From positions 10,802 to 21,613 of the forward strand of contig FLMG01000186.1 in the NCBI GenBank assembly GCA_900088475.1: a DNA stretch of 10,812 bases, given 5' to 3'. Shown one piece after another: positions 1 to 7,604 of this stretch. The notes under the pieces were generated by a model that did no database searches, had not been told where the DNA came from, and was given only the letters and a program-made list of their open reading frames with translations. The stretch comes from Hyphochytrium catenoides. Taxonomy: Eukaryota > Sar > Hyphochytriomycetes > Hyphochytriales > Hyphochytriaceae. Positions within the stretch are counted from its first letter, which is position 1, and each line of letters starts with the position of its first letter. The position numbers were made by a program, and so were the translations under genes.

Positions 1-2
1 GC

Positions 3-443
3 GCCCCGACCTGTCCTGAGGGCTATAGTGGCGCGGGCGGCTTGATCTGCTACAAGGATCACTATGGACGAGGGTTCGGGACATCTAGGCTTGCCTGTGA
101 GGATGGACTAGAGGAGCAATCGGGCCTCTGCTATGAGAAATGTTCGGATAACTATCATGGTCTAGGGCCTCTCTGTTGGGCGCGGTGTCCCAGGCTTACG
201 AGTCATGAATGTGGAATAATGTGCACCAAGGACGCTGCAAAGTGCAAAGAGTCCCAAACTTATCTCTCAGGCGCTGCAGGAAGTATCGGCTTCTCAATAC
301 TCGGTGTCCCTCTAGGAATGGCCATCTTTGGAGTCCCCTTAGGAGCTTCGCTGATAAGTGGAGCCGTGGGCGTCGGCACTGGCGCGGCTGCAAGTTCAAG
401 ATTGAACTGGCAAGCCAAGTGCGAAGAATATCAACCTCTTTAG
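3..443 (+). CDS. Cysteine-rich protein with Gly-rich hydrophobic tail, 3' part
   Basis: The reading frame is open from the window's left edge to a TAG at 441-443, giving 146 visible residues. The true start lies outside the window; the first in-frame ATG is internal. Eleven cysteines are visible. A unit C-x3-Y-x-G-x-G-x(2,3)-C occurs twice (residues 4-16 and 47-58 of the fragment), as in extracellular cysteine-rich repeat proteins of alveolates and stramenopiles. After the last clustered cysteine (residue 81) comes a Gly/Ala-rich hydrophobic stretch (about 89-130) in which GVPLG occurs twice. It could be a membrane segment or a glycine-zipper region. A short tail with one more cysteine ends the protein. 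An extracellular or secretory-pathway location is inferred from the cysteine content. No enzymatic function is recognised. No intron is visible in this part. Confidence 0.72.
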   Translation, partial: APTCPEGYSGAGGLICYKDHYGRGFGTSRLACEDGLEEQSGLCYEKCSDNYHGLGPLCWARCPRLTSHECGIMCTKDAAKCKESQTYLSGAAGSIGFSILGVPLGMAIFGVPLGASLISGAVGVGTGAAASSRLNWQAKCEEYQPL

Positions 444-451
444 ACAAAAGA

Positions 452-486
452 TCTCTCTTTCTCTCTCTCTCTCTCTCTTTCTCTGG
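452..486. repeat. (CT)n tract
   Basis: Pyrimidine microsatellite of CT dinucleotides with a few CTTT interruptions. It begins about 10 bp after the stop codon of the cysteine-rich gene, so it probably lies in that gene's 3' UTR. Confidence 0.95.
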
Positions 487-767
487 ACTGCTGCTCTGGT
501 CCCCTTTCCCAAGAATAGTTCTTGTGCCAGGAAGAGGTTCTCAGCTTCCCTCGCGGCGGATCAGCGGCGGGCAGTAGCAATCTTTCTCGGTCTATTATTT
601 ATCTTCAACCGCAATGAACAGAGATATTCTTTCTTAGTATTTGACAATCAATCACTGCTCTGCCCGTGAGAAGTTCTGGCCCATGGTCCCTAACTTTTAT
701 ATCCAACAGACGCTAGCGTTCTCCTAGGCAAAGGGATGTTAAGGTTGATCGATGAATAGGATGAATA

Positions 768-795
768 GGGAGAGAGAGAAAGGGAAGAAAAAATT
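768..795. repeat. Short (GA)n-rich tract
   Basis: Imperfect purine tract of GA/GAAA units on the plus strand, part of the GA/CT repeat background. Confidence 0.85.
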
Positions 796-1235
796 GAAGG
801 GTGAGAGAAGGGAAGAAGAGAACGGATGACGGCAGGCAGAAGAGACTGACGAAGCAAGTGAGAGAGAACAGAAAGGACAGTTCGAACGACTTCCCACAGA
901 GAGAGAGAAGATGCGACCAAGCTACGCCTTCTTCCTTCACCGCATCTCGTAGTCTTAAAGGAGTCTTCCAAGCTTTCTATGTGTCTCTTCTCTCCACTAC
1001 TCATGATCACCATCCTCTAGCCGTCCCATAATGCCCTTGCCTCGTGCACACCCAGCCGTGGAGCAGCCACGTCCTGGATGAGCGGAGAGGGCCATACCCC
1101 AAGGTTCTACGCTTAATAACATCGTTGATCTCTCTCTCGGTGCCCAGACTTCTTCAACCAAGTAGGAAAGTGCTAGCGCAGTAGCTCTGCATGCCCAACA
1201 AAGTGGCGCCGCTGGCATCTACATAAACAATCCCC

Positions 1236-1268
<33 letters not shown>
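1236..1268. repeat. (GA)n tract
   Basis: Nearly pure GA dinucleotide repeat on the plus strand with single A insertions, in the intergenic region upstream of the mL59-like gene. Confidence 0.95.
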
Positions 1269-1379
1269 TTGGTCTGCCTGCGGGCCTGCTCTGCAGCTGG
1301 AGCTGGGGCATGTGCAAGTGAACCGGTCACGTCTGGCTGCTGGTCTGGGCAAGTGAATCGCTTCGGTGTGTAGAGGGAC

Positions 1380-1487
1380 GAGAGAGACAGCAAAAGAGAG
1401 AGAGAGAGAGACAGAAAGAGAGAGAGAAGGAGAGACAGAGCCAGAAAGAGAGAGAGAGAGAGAGAAAGAAAGAGAGAGAGAGAGAGT
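1380..1487. repeat. Long imperfect (GA)n tract
   Basis: The longest purine tract of the window, about 108 bp. It is GA dinucleotides interrupted by AAA, CAG and ACAG, and ends 8 bp before the inverted repeat at 1495-1536. It is about 270 bp upstream of the mL59-like start codon, so it could affect that promoter (inference). Confidence 0.95.
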
Positions 1488-1494
1488 CAGGGAA

Positions 1495-1536
1495 GCCGGT
1501 AACCCCCGTTCCGGCTAAAAGATAGCCGTTACCGGC
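1495..1536. repeat. Inverted repeat, nested hairpin
   Basis: GCCGGTAAC at 1495-1503 is complementary to GTTACCGGC at 1528-1536. Nested inside, CGGCTA (1512-1517) pairs with TAGCCG (1523-1528) around a 5-base AAAGA loop. The two stems compete for base 1528, so the full fold is an 8-bp outer stem, a one-sided bulge of 9 bases and a 6-bp inner hairpin. It is GC-rich and stands out from the flanking GA sequence. Its function is unknown. Confidence 0.7.
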
Positions 1537-1757
1537 GGTTGCAGAGGTTTATTGGGTGAGTGGTGGAGCCTGCCAGATCTGCATTCTGAAGCTTTTTATT
1601 GACTGCAGATTGTTGCGTCTCGTCACAGAGATCTGCAGCCCGACCGTCAGGAGCGTCCATAATAAGATTCTACGTCAACGACGCACCCTTGTCTGCTGTT
1701 CACTTTGTATGCGTTCATAGAAGAAGTGGCTGACAGGCTACTAGCAGAAGGAAAAGG

Positions 1758-2460
1758 ATGCAGACTCGGTGGCTGAATAAGTCGGTGGAGGTAGTAGCTC
1801 AGGCGCTGAAGCCTCAAAAAGTAGATGGAAAGTGGCGCGGGTCGCAGATCTCAAAGCGCATTGCAGCAGCCATTAGAAAGGATGCCATCCGCAATAATCT
1901 CTATGGACAATGGGTAGAGGGCCAAGGTCAGCTTAGAATGATACGGACTGACTATATATTCATCCTCCCTCTGCCTCGGGATCATCAGCGCTTGCTCTTC
2001 CAGCTCTCACACTTCTGTTGTCTTACGCGCCATTGCTTACCGCTTTATTGGTCTATTTTAGGTGGTTGGCTAGAAGAATGGGATCTGCCTCAAAAGGCTA
2101 AGATTCCTAGACCAAACAAGGGACACTTGCGAGAAAGAAACAAGGACGAGAGGTGATGGCGTTACTCTGAGAGGGGACTAAAGATTGTGGGAAGAAGGCT
2201 CATGGTTCTTCTCTTTCTCCTATCTTCGTTTTGCTTCCCTTCATAACAGGATTGACAAGATTCTCAAGGGTCTGTCCGAGCAAGACAAGCGGTTGGAGGC
2301 CCACTATGCCGTGAGTAGAGAACAGCAGCTCTGTGCTATGTTCCTCTAGATGCTAAGCTCTTCGTTGCCTTTCTCTTCTCGTCCTTAACAGGCTATCAGG
2401 GCCAGCAAAGTGAAGACAGGGCTAGACAAATGGATCAAGAAGGAGGCATGGGAGAAGTAA
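1758..2460 (+). CDS. mL59-like mitochondrial ribosomal protein (four exons)
   Basis: Exons: 1758-1926, 2062-2152, 2250-2310 and 2392-2460, giving 129 aa. The three GT-AG introns are 135, 97 and 81 bp, in phases 1, 2 and 0. The ATG is the first after an in-frame TGA at 1731. The protein is small and very basic. It has a PxKVDGKWRG segment (residues 19-28), then a basic helix, then P-x-P-x-KGH (72-78). A charged helical stretch follows, with an E-R-I-D-K-I-L core and a lysine-rich tail. This order (K/R-W-R near the N terminus, then P-KGH followed by a charged coil) matches my recollection of the mL59 family of mitochondrial large-ribosome proteins (yeast MRPL25 and plant homologues). The role, a structural protein of the mitochondrial ribosome, is therefore inferred. 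The first intron has no stop and is a multiple of three. The gene converges with CLP1. A related small basic mitochondrial protein remains possible. Confidence 0.66.
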
Positions 2461-2835
2461 TGCAGCCGACAATAGTATCCAGGGAGCCCAGCATTCACTC
2501 TTCGAAGAGAGAGAGAGAGGGAGAGAGAGAGACAGCTCTTTCATAGTAGAGGAGAAGCCATCGTAGAGGCACTCCCTTCTAGCTTGGCTCTTCCTTTCTC
2601 GTTGGAAGGGTGGAAGCCATTCTCGCTTCTTCAGATTAGCCTGAGAACGAGAGAGAACAAGGACGCTTCTTCCCTTCTGCTATTTACTTCCCTTCGCCAC
2701 CCTTCTTTCTCTCCAGATCCCTTCTTTCTCCCCATATCCCTCCTTCTCTGTTTCTCTTGCCCCTTCAGCAACCCTGACCTTCGTAAAAATGTTAAATATC
2801 CTTAAGAGTTCATTATCAAGGCTCATCCTGCTGCT
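2461..2835. other. Convergent intergenic gap (two 3' ends)
   Basis: 375 bp between the stop codons of the mL59-like gene (plus) and CLP1 (minus), presumably holding both 3' UTRs and polyadenylation sites. It contains one GA tract and otherwise pyrimidine-rich plus-strand sequence. The open frame at 2584-2805 is Ser/Leu/Phe-rich low complexity and is not supported. Confidence 0.6.
2505..2532. repeat. (GA)n tract
   Basis: GA dinucleotide repeat beginning about 45 bp after the mL59-like stop codon, probably in its 3' UTR. Confidence 0.93.
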
Positions 2836-5186
2836 TTATTCCATCCATTTTAAAGAGCCCACCAAGAAGAAGTTGGATGGCCGTGGACCCGGACAAGGAG
2901 CGAGAACAGTCATTGTCTTCGACTCTACATTCACTTTCTGGCTGGAGATGGAAAATTGAGGGAGAGCGAAAGACGATCGGCGTCAACGGACAAACGTTTA
3001 GGAAGTGGATATGCAAGACGGGGAGAGGGACACAAAGCCCACGACGACGATCAGTAGACACCCTAGAGAAGAGAGTAAAGCTATAGAGGCCACCCTCAGA
3101 AGGCGTAGAGTACGGCGAGAGGGAGACGGGCATTCAGAGAAGCAGAAGAGAGAGGAAGGGTAGCACAATGTCCATGTCGCACTCTTGGTGGTGCAGCTGT
3201 TCTCAGGAAGAAGCGAAAAAGAAAAGACCCAGACGGAAATTTTCTTTGCACAGAGACGCACAGACGTGGTGTCACTTACACGCAGACAAAGCCTGCCACG
3301 TTGGCAGCCACCAGCTGCTCCGACAATTCTTGAGCCCCAAGCTAGAGCAGAGAGAGCGAGAGAGAGAGCCAACGTTACCTTACTGAGAGCACGGGAACTG
3401 ATAGCACAGATAGAGCTGGGTGGCATGATGGACATATGTTCTCTCTTCCCCCGCTTCTCTGCCGATTGGCTCTGACTTGCTTCTCTTTCCTTCTACAAGC
3501 CTATAGGCCCACATCCCCTTGCAAGTTCTTGTTCCATGTGCACTTCCACCCGTACTTTGTCATTGTTCGCGATGTTGTCATCTGTCTCTCACCTCGTCGT
3601 CATCTATGTGGCATACTGCCATTATTGAGAGGTTGAGGTCTGCCGAAGGCGTTACTGTGTGAACATTGAGGTCCCGTAGGGAAGATTGCTGCCCCACAGG
3701 GAGAACAGCGTCTGTCACAACCACATCTGCCAGCAGAGGAGTTGTAAAGGAAATGTGCTTTAGTGCCAGATGTCAACCAAAAAGACGGAGGGGAGTGAGC
3801 TCAACTTAAAGAAACTGGAGAAGAATAGAGCCAAACTAGAGCAAGACATCTGTATCCAAATAGAATGTAGACTGACTGGAGGAGAGTGATGAAGTCTCAA
3901 AGAATAGAGGCCAAGAGGCTATACAAGGAAGGTAGAGACAGAAAGGCCGTTCAGAGCAAGAAAACTGAAGGAAGTATGGCACAAGTAGAAAGGAAGACGA
4001 GAAGGAAAGATAATAAGACCAGATGCTGACCTTACCGGTGACCCTAAAGATCTTTACTTCTCTAAAAGATATCTCCTGAATGGTAGGAGACAGATCGACG
4101 TCCCCAGTCGCTGCTTGTTTTCCATAAAAATATTCCCGTATGTCACTGTTTCTTTTCCTCAATCTGCCTTGGTCATTTCTCTGCACCACGCCTCCAGAGA
4201 TGGCAAGCTTCACCACTGTCACGGAGGGAGAGAGAGGCGCGGGAGAGGAGAATGCATTCCTCATCTCTACGACAAGCCTGTCGTCTCCGAGGACGACGAC
4301 AACATCTACTTCAAGAGCCTTGGCGCATTGGACTAGAAGTGAGACACCTTGTGCGTCCACTAGGCTAGATGTGTTGATTACAACGCCAGAGGCGTTTGCT
4401 GCAGATGGAACGGAGAAGAATAGAGAAGGTCGGGGAGAGAGAGAGCGAGAGACACAAAGAGAGAAAAGAGAGCGATAGTCAGGAAGATATAAAGAGAGTC
4501 AATTAACCCATCAAGATACAGCCAAGAAAGTATTTAAGGACAATAGAGCGTCATAGAAAGACATTCCAGGCTCTGAAGGAGCGATACAGCCAACAAATGC
4601 CGCCCTTTCGGAAGGTGTAGGCAGCCAAGGAAGAAAAGCCACAGCAGCCTAAAAGTCCGCGCTCTATGGAAAGGAGGCAGTTGAGATGAGAGAAAGACGC
4701 CGAATGACACTAAGGAAAGGGATGTGAGAAGGAGAACAGCAGGCCGTGTTCAGACCTAGAGCGTCCTTTTCTAATCTTCCTTTCACGCTAGCGGCTAGGC
4801 GCTCTACAAGCTTCTTATATAACTTCGGATTCTGCGTTGGCGAGCTGTCGCCATAGAAATAACCCAGCGGGGCCAAGTTCTGGAAGGTGCTCTACGAGGA
4901 CCGCGAGCAGGAGAGACAGAGACAAGAGAGATGAGAAGAGACCAGGGTCCAGAAAGTGAGGGCGAAGAAGAGAGAGTAAGGGAGACGTATGTCCAAGATG
5001 GTGGTGGGCACAGCGCCACAGGCGAAGTTACGCATTGCGAGTGAGAAGCAATCTCTGTCTTCCCTCTCGTTCTTTGACCTTGTCCCTGCTTTCGGCCTCT
5101 CTTAGGCCTTACCGCACTCAAGAACTTCCCCTCGTTTTCTATATAAAGCTCAGGAATGCTGACGTAGCATTTTCTCGCGCATTATT

Positions 5187-5224
<38 letters not shown>

Positions 5225-6653
5225 TTCCCTCTCTTTCAGGTTTTTCTCTTTACCTGGACGGAAAGACAGTTTTGGTCGAGGGGAGAGGCTGCAATAGTGC
5301 CTGGGATGGTGACAATAGAGCCTTGGGCTACGTCTAAGTCCACATACGTTGGAGTCCGATTCAATCTCAAGGCATAGCTCAGGAGAAGTTTGCAGAGAGA
5401 CGTCTTTCCAGAGTCCTTTCGACCCACCACGAGTACCTGAGAGTGAGAAAGAAAAGCATAAGACAGCGCAGCATCAAGAGGAAGCGCATGGAGAAAGAAA
5501 CGGTGTCAATGGCTGTAGAAGAAAGAGCGACTGTGACAGAGAGTGTTGTTTCTGCCAGCAAAAGCATAGCCAGAGCAAGAAGATGAGAGTTCAGGAGGAC
5601 AAGCCTGTACCAGGCCCGCCGATGTGCAGAAAGTTAGAGAACGAGAAGAAAAGGTTTTGAAAGCTAGGACGAGTTGAAGCTAAGACAACCCTGGTTTCCC
5701 CGGAGAATTAGGAAGGAGATTTGAGATATCGAGAAGCGACACACATGAGAGAGACAGGCACAATGCAGAGTAATGGAGAGAGATCAGAGTATGGACCGTA
5801 GAAGAAGACGATGAGAAAAAGAGAGAGAATAAGAAAAGACAAAGAGGGGGAAAGCAAGAAAGAGAGAGAGAGAGACAGAGAGACAGAGAGGGAAGAAAGA
5901 CAGAGAGAAGAGGGATTACGAAGCCTTCAGGTCCCCTGCGCTAGGTTTAGCATAAGAGAAGGATAAGCGGAAGGAGTACCTTGGGACCTGCGGTTCCTTT
6001 CTCCACCGCCGTCTCTCTTCTCGCCTCCAGCTGGGCGTGCAAGTTTATATAGCTAACCTGTGATGAGAGAAAAGTCAGCAAAATCCCCGTCTCTCGTCTC
6101 ATCTTACACTGTGTCTTCCATTTTTTAACTACTCCTGCCCATTTTCCCTAACTGTTATCTTCACGTTCATTGCCAACAAGCCGTTCCTAACTTCTCTCTC
6201 TCGCGCTTTCTCTCTCTCCCACACACACTCTCTCTCTCTCTGTCTCTTCGTCTGTGTCTCTCTTTCTCTTAGTCCTCTCTCTCCTGGCCTTTACCCGTTC
6301 TCCTTCATTTTAGACTTCTTCCCGTCTCTCCTCTTGATCCCCAAGAGGGCTCCCTGATGGGCTCAGCCGCTCTAGTGCCTTACCATTGGAGTCTCATCGG
6401 AGACGTAAATTATGTCAACCTGGCTCGCACGGGTCTCCAGCACACATCCTAACCAAGTGAAGACGGCTAGCTTGGTGTCCGTGAACTTGTATTCCACTCC
6501 CGGCGCCAGCTCCGTTCCAAAGATCTCCGCTGTGCCACTTTTTATCTTCAAGGAGAGAGTATGTCCTGGACCCACTTCAAAACGGAGCTCATTCTCCTTC
6601 TGGAGGATCCATTCTTTGGTCTCTAGCGCAACGGATCCATCACCAGTCGCCAT
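2836..6653 (-). CDS. CLP1: CLP1 polyribonucleotide 5'-hydroxyl kinase family (eight exons)
   Basis: Exons on the minus strand: 6653-6384, 6057-5980, 5436-5254, 4879-4756, 4398-4036, 3726-3593, 3341-3280 and 2941-2836 (stop TAA). They give 439 aa; human CLP1 has 425. Introns are 326, 543, 374, 357, 309, 251 and 338 bp, GT-AG, phases 0,0,0,1,1,0,2, and all joins keep frame. The N-terminal beta domain (residues 1-110) has the family's [14 protein letters not shown] and KLAVFTW motifs. Walker A is GRKDSGKT (121-128). YVDLDVAQG holds D149, D151 and Q154. The lid region has SGGVVQR and IREYFYG (286-311). The C-terminal domain has the LPVGQ, NVAGFV and VLAPCPGP motifs. CLP1 acts in nuclear pre-mRNA cleavage factor II and, in many eukaryotes, with the tRNA-splicing endonuclease; some members phosphorylate RNA 5' ends. 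Odd here: the usual N-T-C-G-W segment reads NTSSL (227-231), as in members thought to lack kinase activity. Identity is secure; catalytic activity is not. Confidence 0.97.
4432..4473. repeat. (GA)n tract in CLP1 intron 4
   Basis: Purine tract on the plus strand, so CT-rich in the CLP1 transcript. It lies 33-75 bases upstream of the intron 4 acceptor and may extend the polypyrimidine tract. Confidence 0.9.
5189..5238. repeat. (CT)n tract in CLP1 intron 3
   Basis: CT dinucleotides on the plus strand, hence (GA)n in the CLP1 transcript. It starts about 15 bases after the intron 3 donor. The opposite end of the same intron (about 4910-4985) is purine-rich on the plus strand, so the two ends of the intron RNA could pair. 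Confidence 0.95.
5431..5981 (-). repeat. 8-bp direct repeat bounding CLP1 intron 2
   Basis: The sense sequence AGGTACTC occurs at the donor (5981-5974, exon CCCAAG then GTACTCC) and again at the acceptor (5438-5431, CTCTCAG then GTACTCGTG). The intron, 5979-5437, is the longest of the gene. The repeat is longer than the shared AG-GT splice consensus requires. Confidence 0.75.
5812..5914. repeat. Purine-rich (GA)n tract in CLP1 intron 2
   Basis: About 100 bp of GA, GAAA and GACA units on the plus strand, so CT-rich in the transcript. It lies in the middle of CLP1 intron 2. Confidence 0.93.
6191..6285. repeat. (CT)n tract with short (CA)n in CLP1 intron 1
   Basis: Imperfect CT repeat on the plus strand with a CACACACA insert near 6221-6228, hence GA-rich in the CLP1 transcript. 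It lies within intron 1. Confidence 0.93.
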
Positions 6654-6791
6654 CCTTCCGATTCTTCTTCGACCAGCTTCCTTTCTGTCTGACTCGCCAA
6701 CTGTGTAATGAGCTATGAGAACCTGCTCTAGCGTTAACTACGTGCGAGCTTCAACCACGGATCGAGAGCGTCTTCGCAAGTCTTCACCAAG

Positions 6792-6803
6792 AATCTGCAG
6801 ATT
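6792..6803. repeat. 12-bp perfect palindrome
   Basis: AATCTGCAGATT is its own reverse complement. It lies 140-150 bp upstream of the CLP1 start codon. The CTGCAG core recurs in the palindrome at 10586-10599 and near 1574-1638. Confidence 0.8.
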
Positions 6804-7038
6804 TCTTCATCAAAATATTCTGAAGATTTGCGGCTTTGGTGGCCAGCTACATATATTACTTTCGTGTGGTATTCAACTAGGTTCGGTAATAGAGCCGTTA
6901 CGGCCTTCAGTAGTAGGCGACAGCGAGCGTTTAATATCGGAGTGACCCATTATGTTCCGTAATTTGGTTACAGCTCTCACAACTGTCGGATCCCAACGTA
7001 CTTTCCAGCATCTTGACCAAGGCTGATGCAGATAGCGC

Positions 7039-7069
7039 TGCAAAGAGGCAGCACCGTGCAAAGAGGCAG
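7039..7069. repeat. Tandem 18-bp repeat, two copies
   Basis: TGCAAAGAGGCAG occurs at 7039-7051 and 7057-7069, an 18-bp period with a diverged spacer. On the minus strand each copy reads CTGCCTCTTTGCA, which resembles a splice acceptor tract. Confidence 0.85.
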
Positions 7070-7332
7070 GGTGACAAGGCTGTGCAGAAGCGACGGGGAT
7101 GAAGAGAAGCATGTCATGGCGGAAGTCAGGAAGAAGACTGAGAAAGACGGAACAAAGAATATATGGAGAACCTCTGAAGGAGCACCACCTGTACATTCTA
7201 TTCAATTTATAAACTTCAAAGGCTCATTTACATCTCCTTGTGCCCTCTTTATAAGCCAGTCGAGGCCTTAACATGCGAGGAATAGAGAATGGACAACTTG
7301 TTTAACGCTTCCGTACGACCTTCAGCTGCTAA

Positions 7333-7395
7333 AGACGGACTCCGTCTGTGTGTCCCCGTAAGCCGTGTCCCATTAGTGCCTCAGACTATGGGACA
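7333..7395. repeat. Two adjacent inverted repeats
   Basis: First, AGACGGA-C-TCCGTCT at 7333-7347 is an almost perfect palindrome. Second, TGTCCCA (7366-7372) pairs with TGGGACA (7389-7395). Inside that stem, after a one-base bulge, TAGT (7374-7377) pairs with ACTA (7385-7388), leaving a 7-base loop. The second stem is followed by a run of five A on the plus strand. They lie about 210-270 bp beyond the FEX stop codon. They could be structured 3' sequence or a small mobile-element remnant; no RNA family is recognised. Confidence 0.65.
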
Positions 7396-7604
7396 AAAAT
7401 CATTACCTTCAACGATTCAGAGCATGGTCTAGTGCAGCTTCTGCTATAAGTAGCAAGAAGGGCAACTTAGAGCGGAAGCCTAACTTACATGAGGGCAAGA
7501 GCTGCATTTTGATTGGGAAAGGAGGCAGAGAGACCCTGAACAGCGGAGGAAAGGGATTAAGGGGATATAGAATATGTAGCCATAGGGCTAGGAATGTCAT
7601 TTAC

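Larger units (their letters stand above)
487..1757. other. Intergenic region, no supported gene
   Basis: About 1.3 kb between the cysteine-rich gene and the mL59-like gene. It is dominated by purine-rich plus-strand sequence. The open frames here (for example 690-1013 minus and 801-1031 plus) are low complexity and biased by the GA/CT tracts, and show no family motifs. The clear elements are the GA tracts and the inverted repeat listed separately. The promoter of the mL59-like gene should lie in its right-hand part, but I see no convincing core element. Confidence 0.6.
6654..7604. other. Region between FEX 3' end and CLP1 5' end
   Basis: About 950 bp holding the end of the FEX gene and the CLP1 promoter and 5' UTR. 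Both genes are on the minus strand. No GA/CT microsatellite is present, unlike the rest of the non-coding DNA. It contains an 18-bp tandem repeat, palindromes and a stem-loop, listed separately. A minus-strand open stretch at 7042-6873, preceded by a CTCTTTGCAG acceptor-like site, encodes 56 plausible-looking residues, but I recognise no family and found no partner exon that I trust. Confidence 0.55.

Noticed and set aside
690-1013. Minus-strand open frame of 107 codons, rich in Ser and Leu
   Set aside because: Low-complexity translation of GA/CT-rich DNA, with no conserved features and no splice partners.
3185-3475. Plus-strand open frame with Arg/Glu-rich sequence
   Set aside because: It overlaps CLP1 exon 7 (3341-3280) and its introns on the opposite strand, where the minus-strand product carries the conserved NVAGFV motif.
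5349-5660. Plus-strand open frame of 103 codons
   Set aside because: It is antisense to the CLP1 Walker A exon and is purine-biased; the minus-strand reading is clearly the real one.
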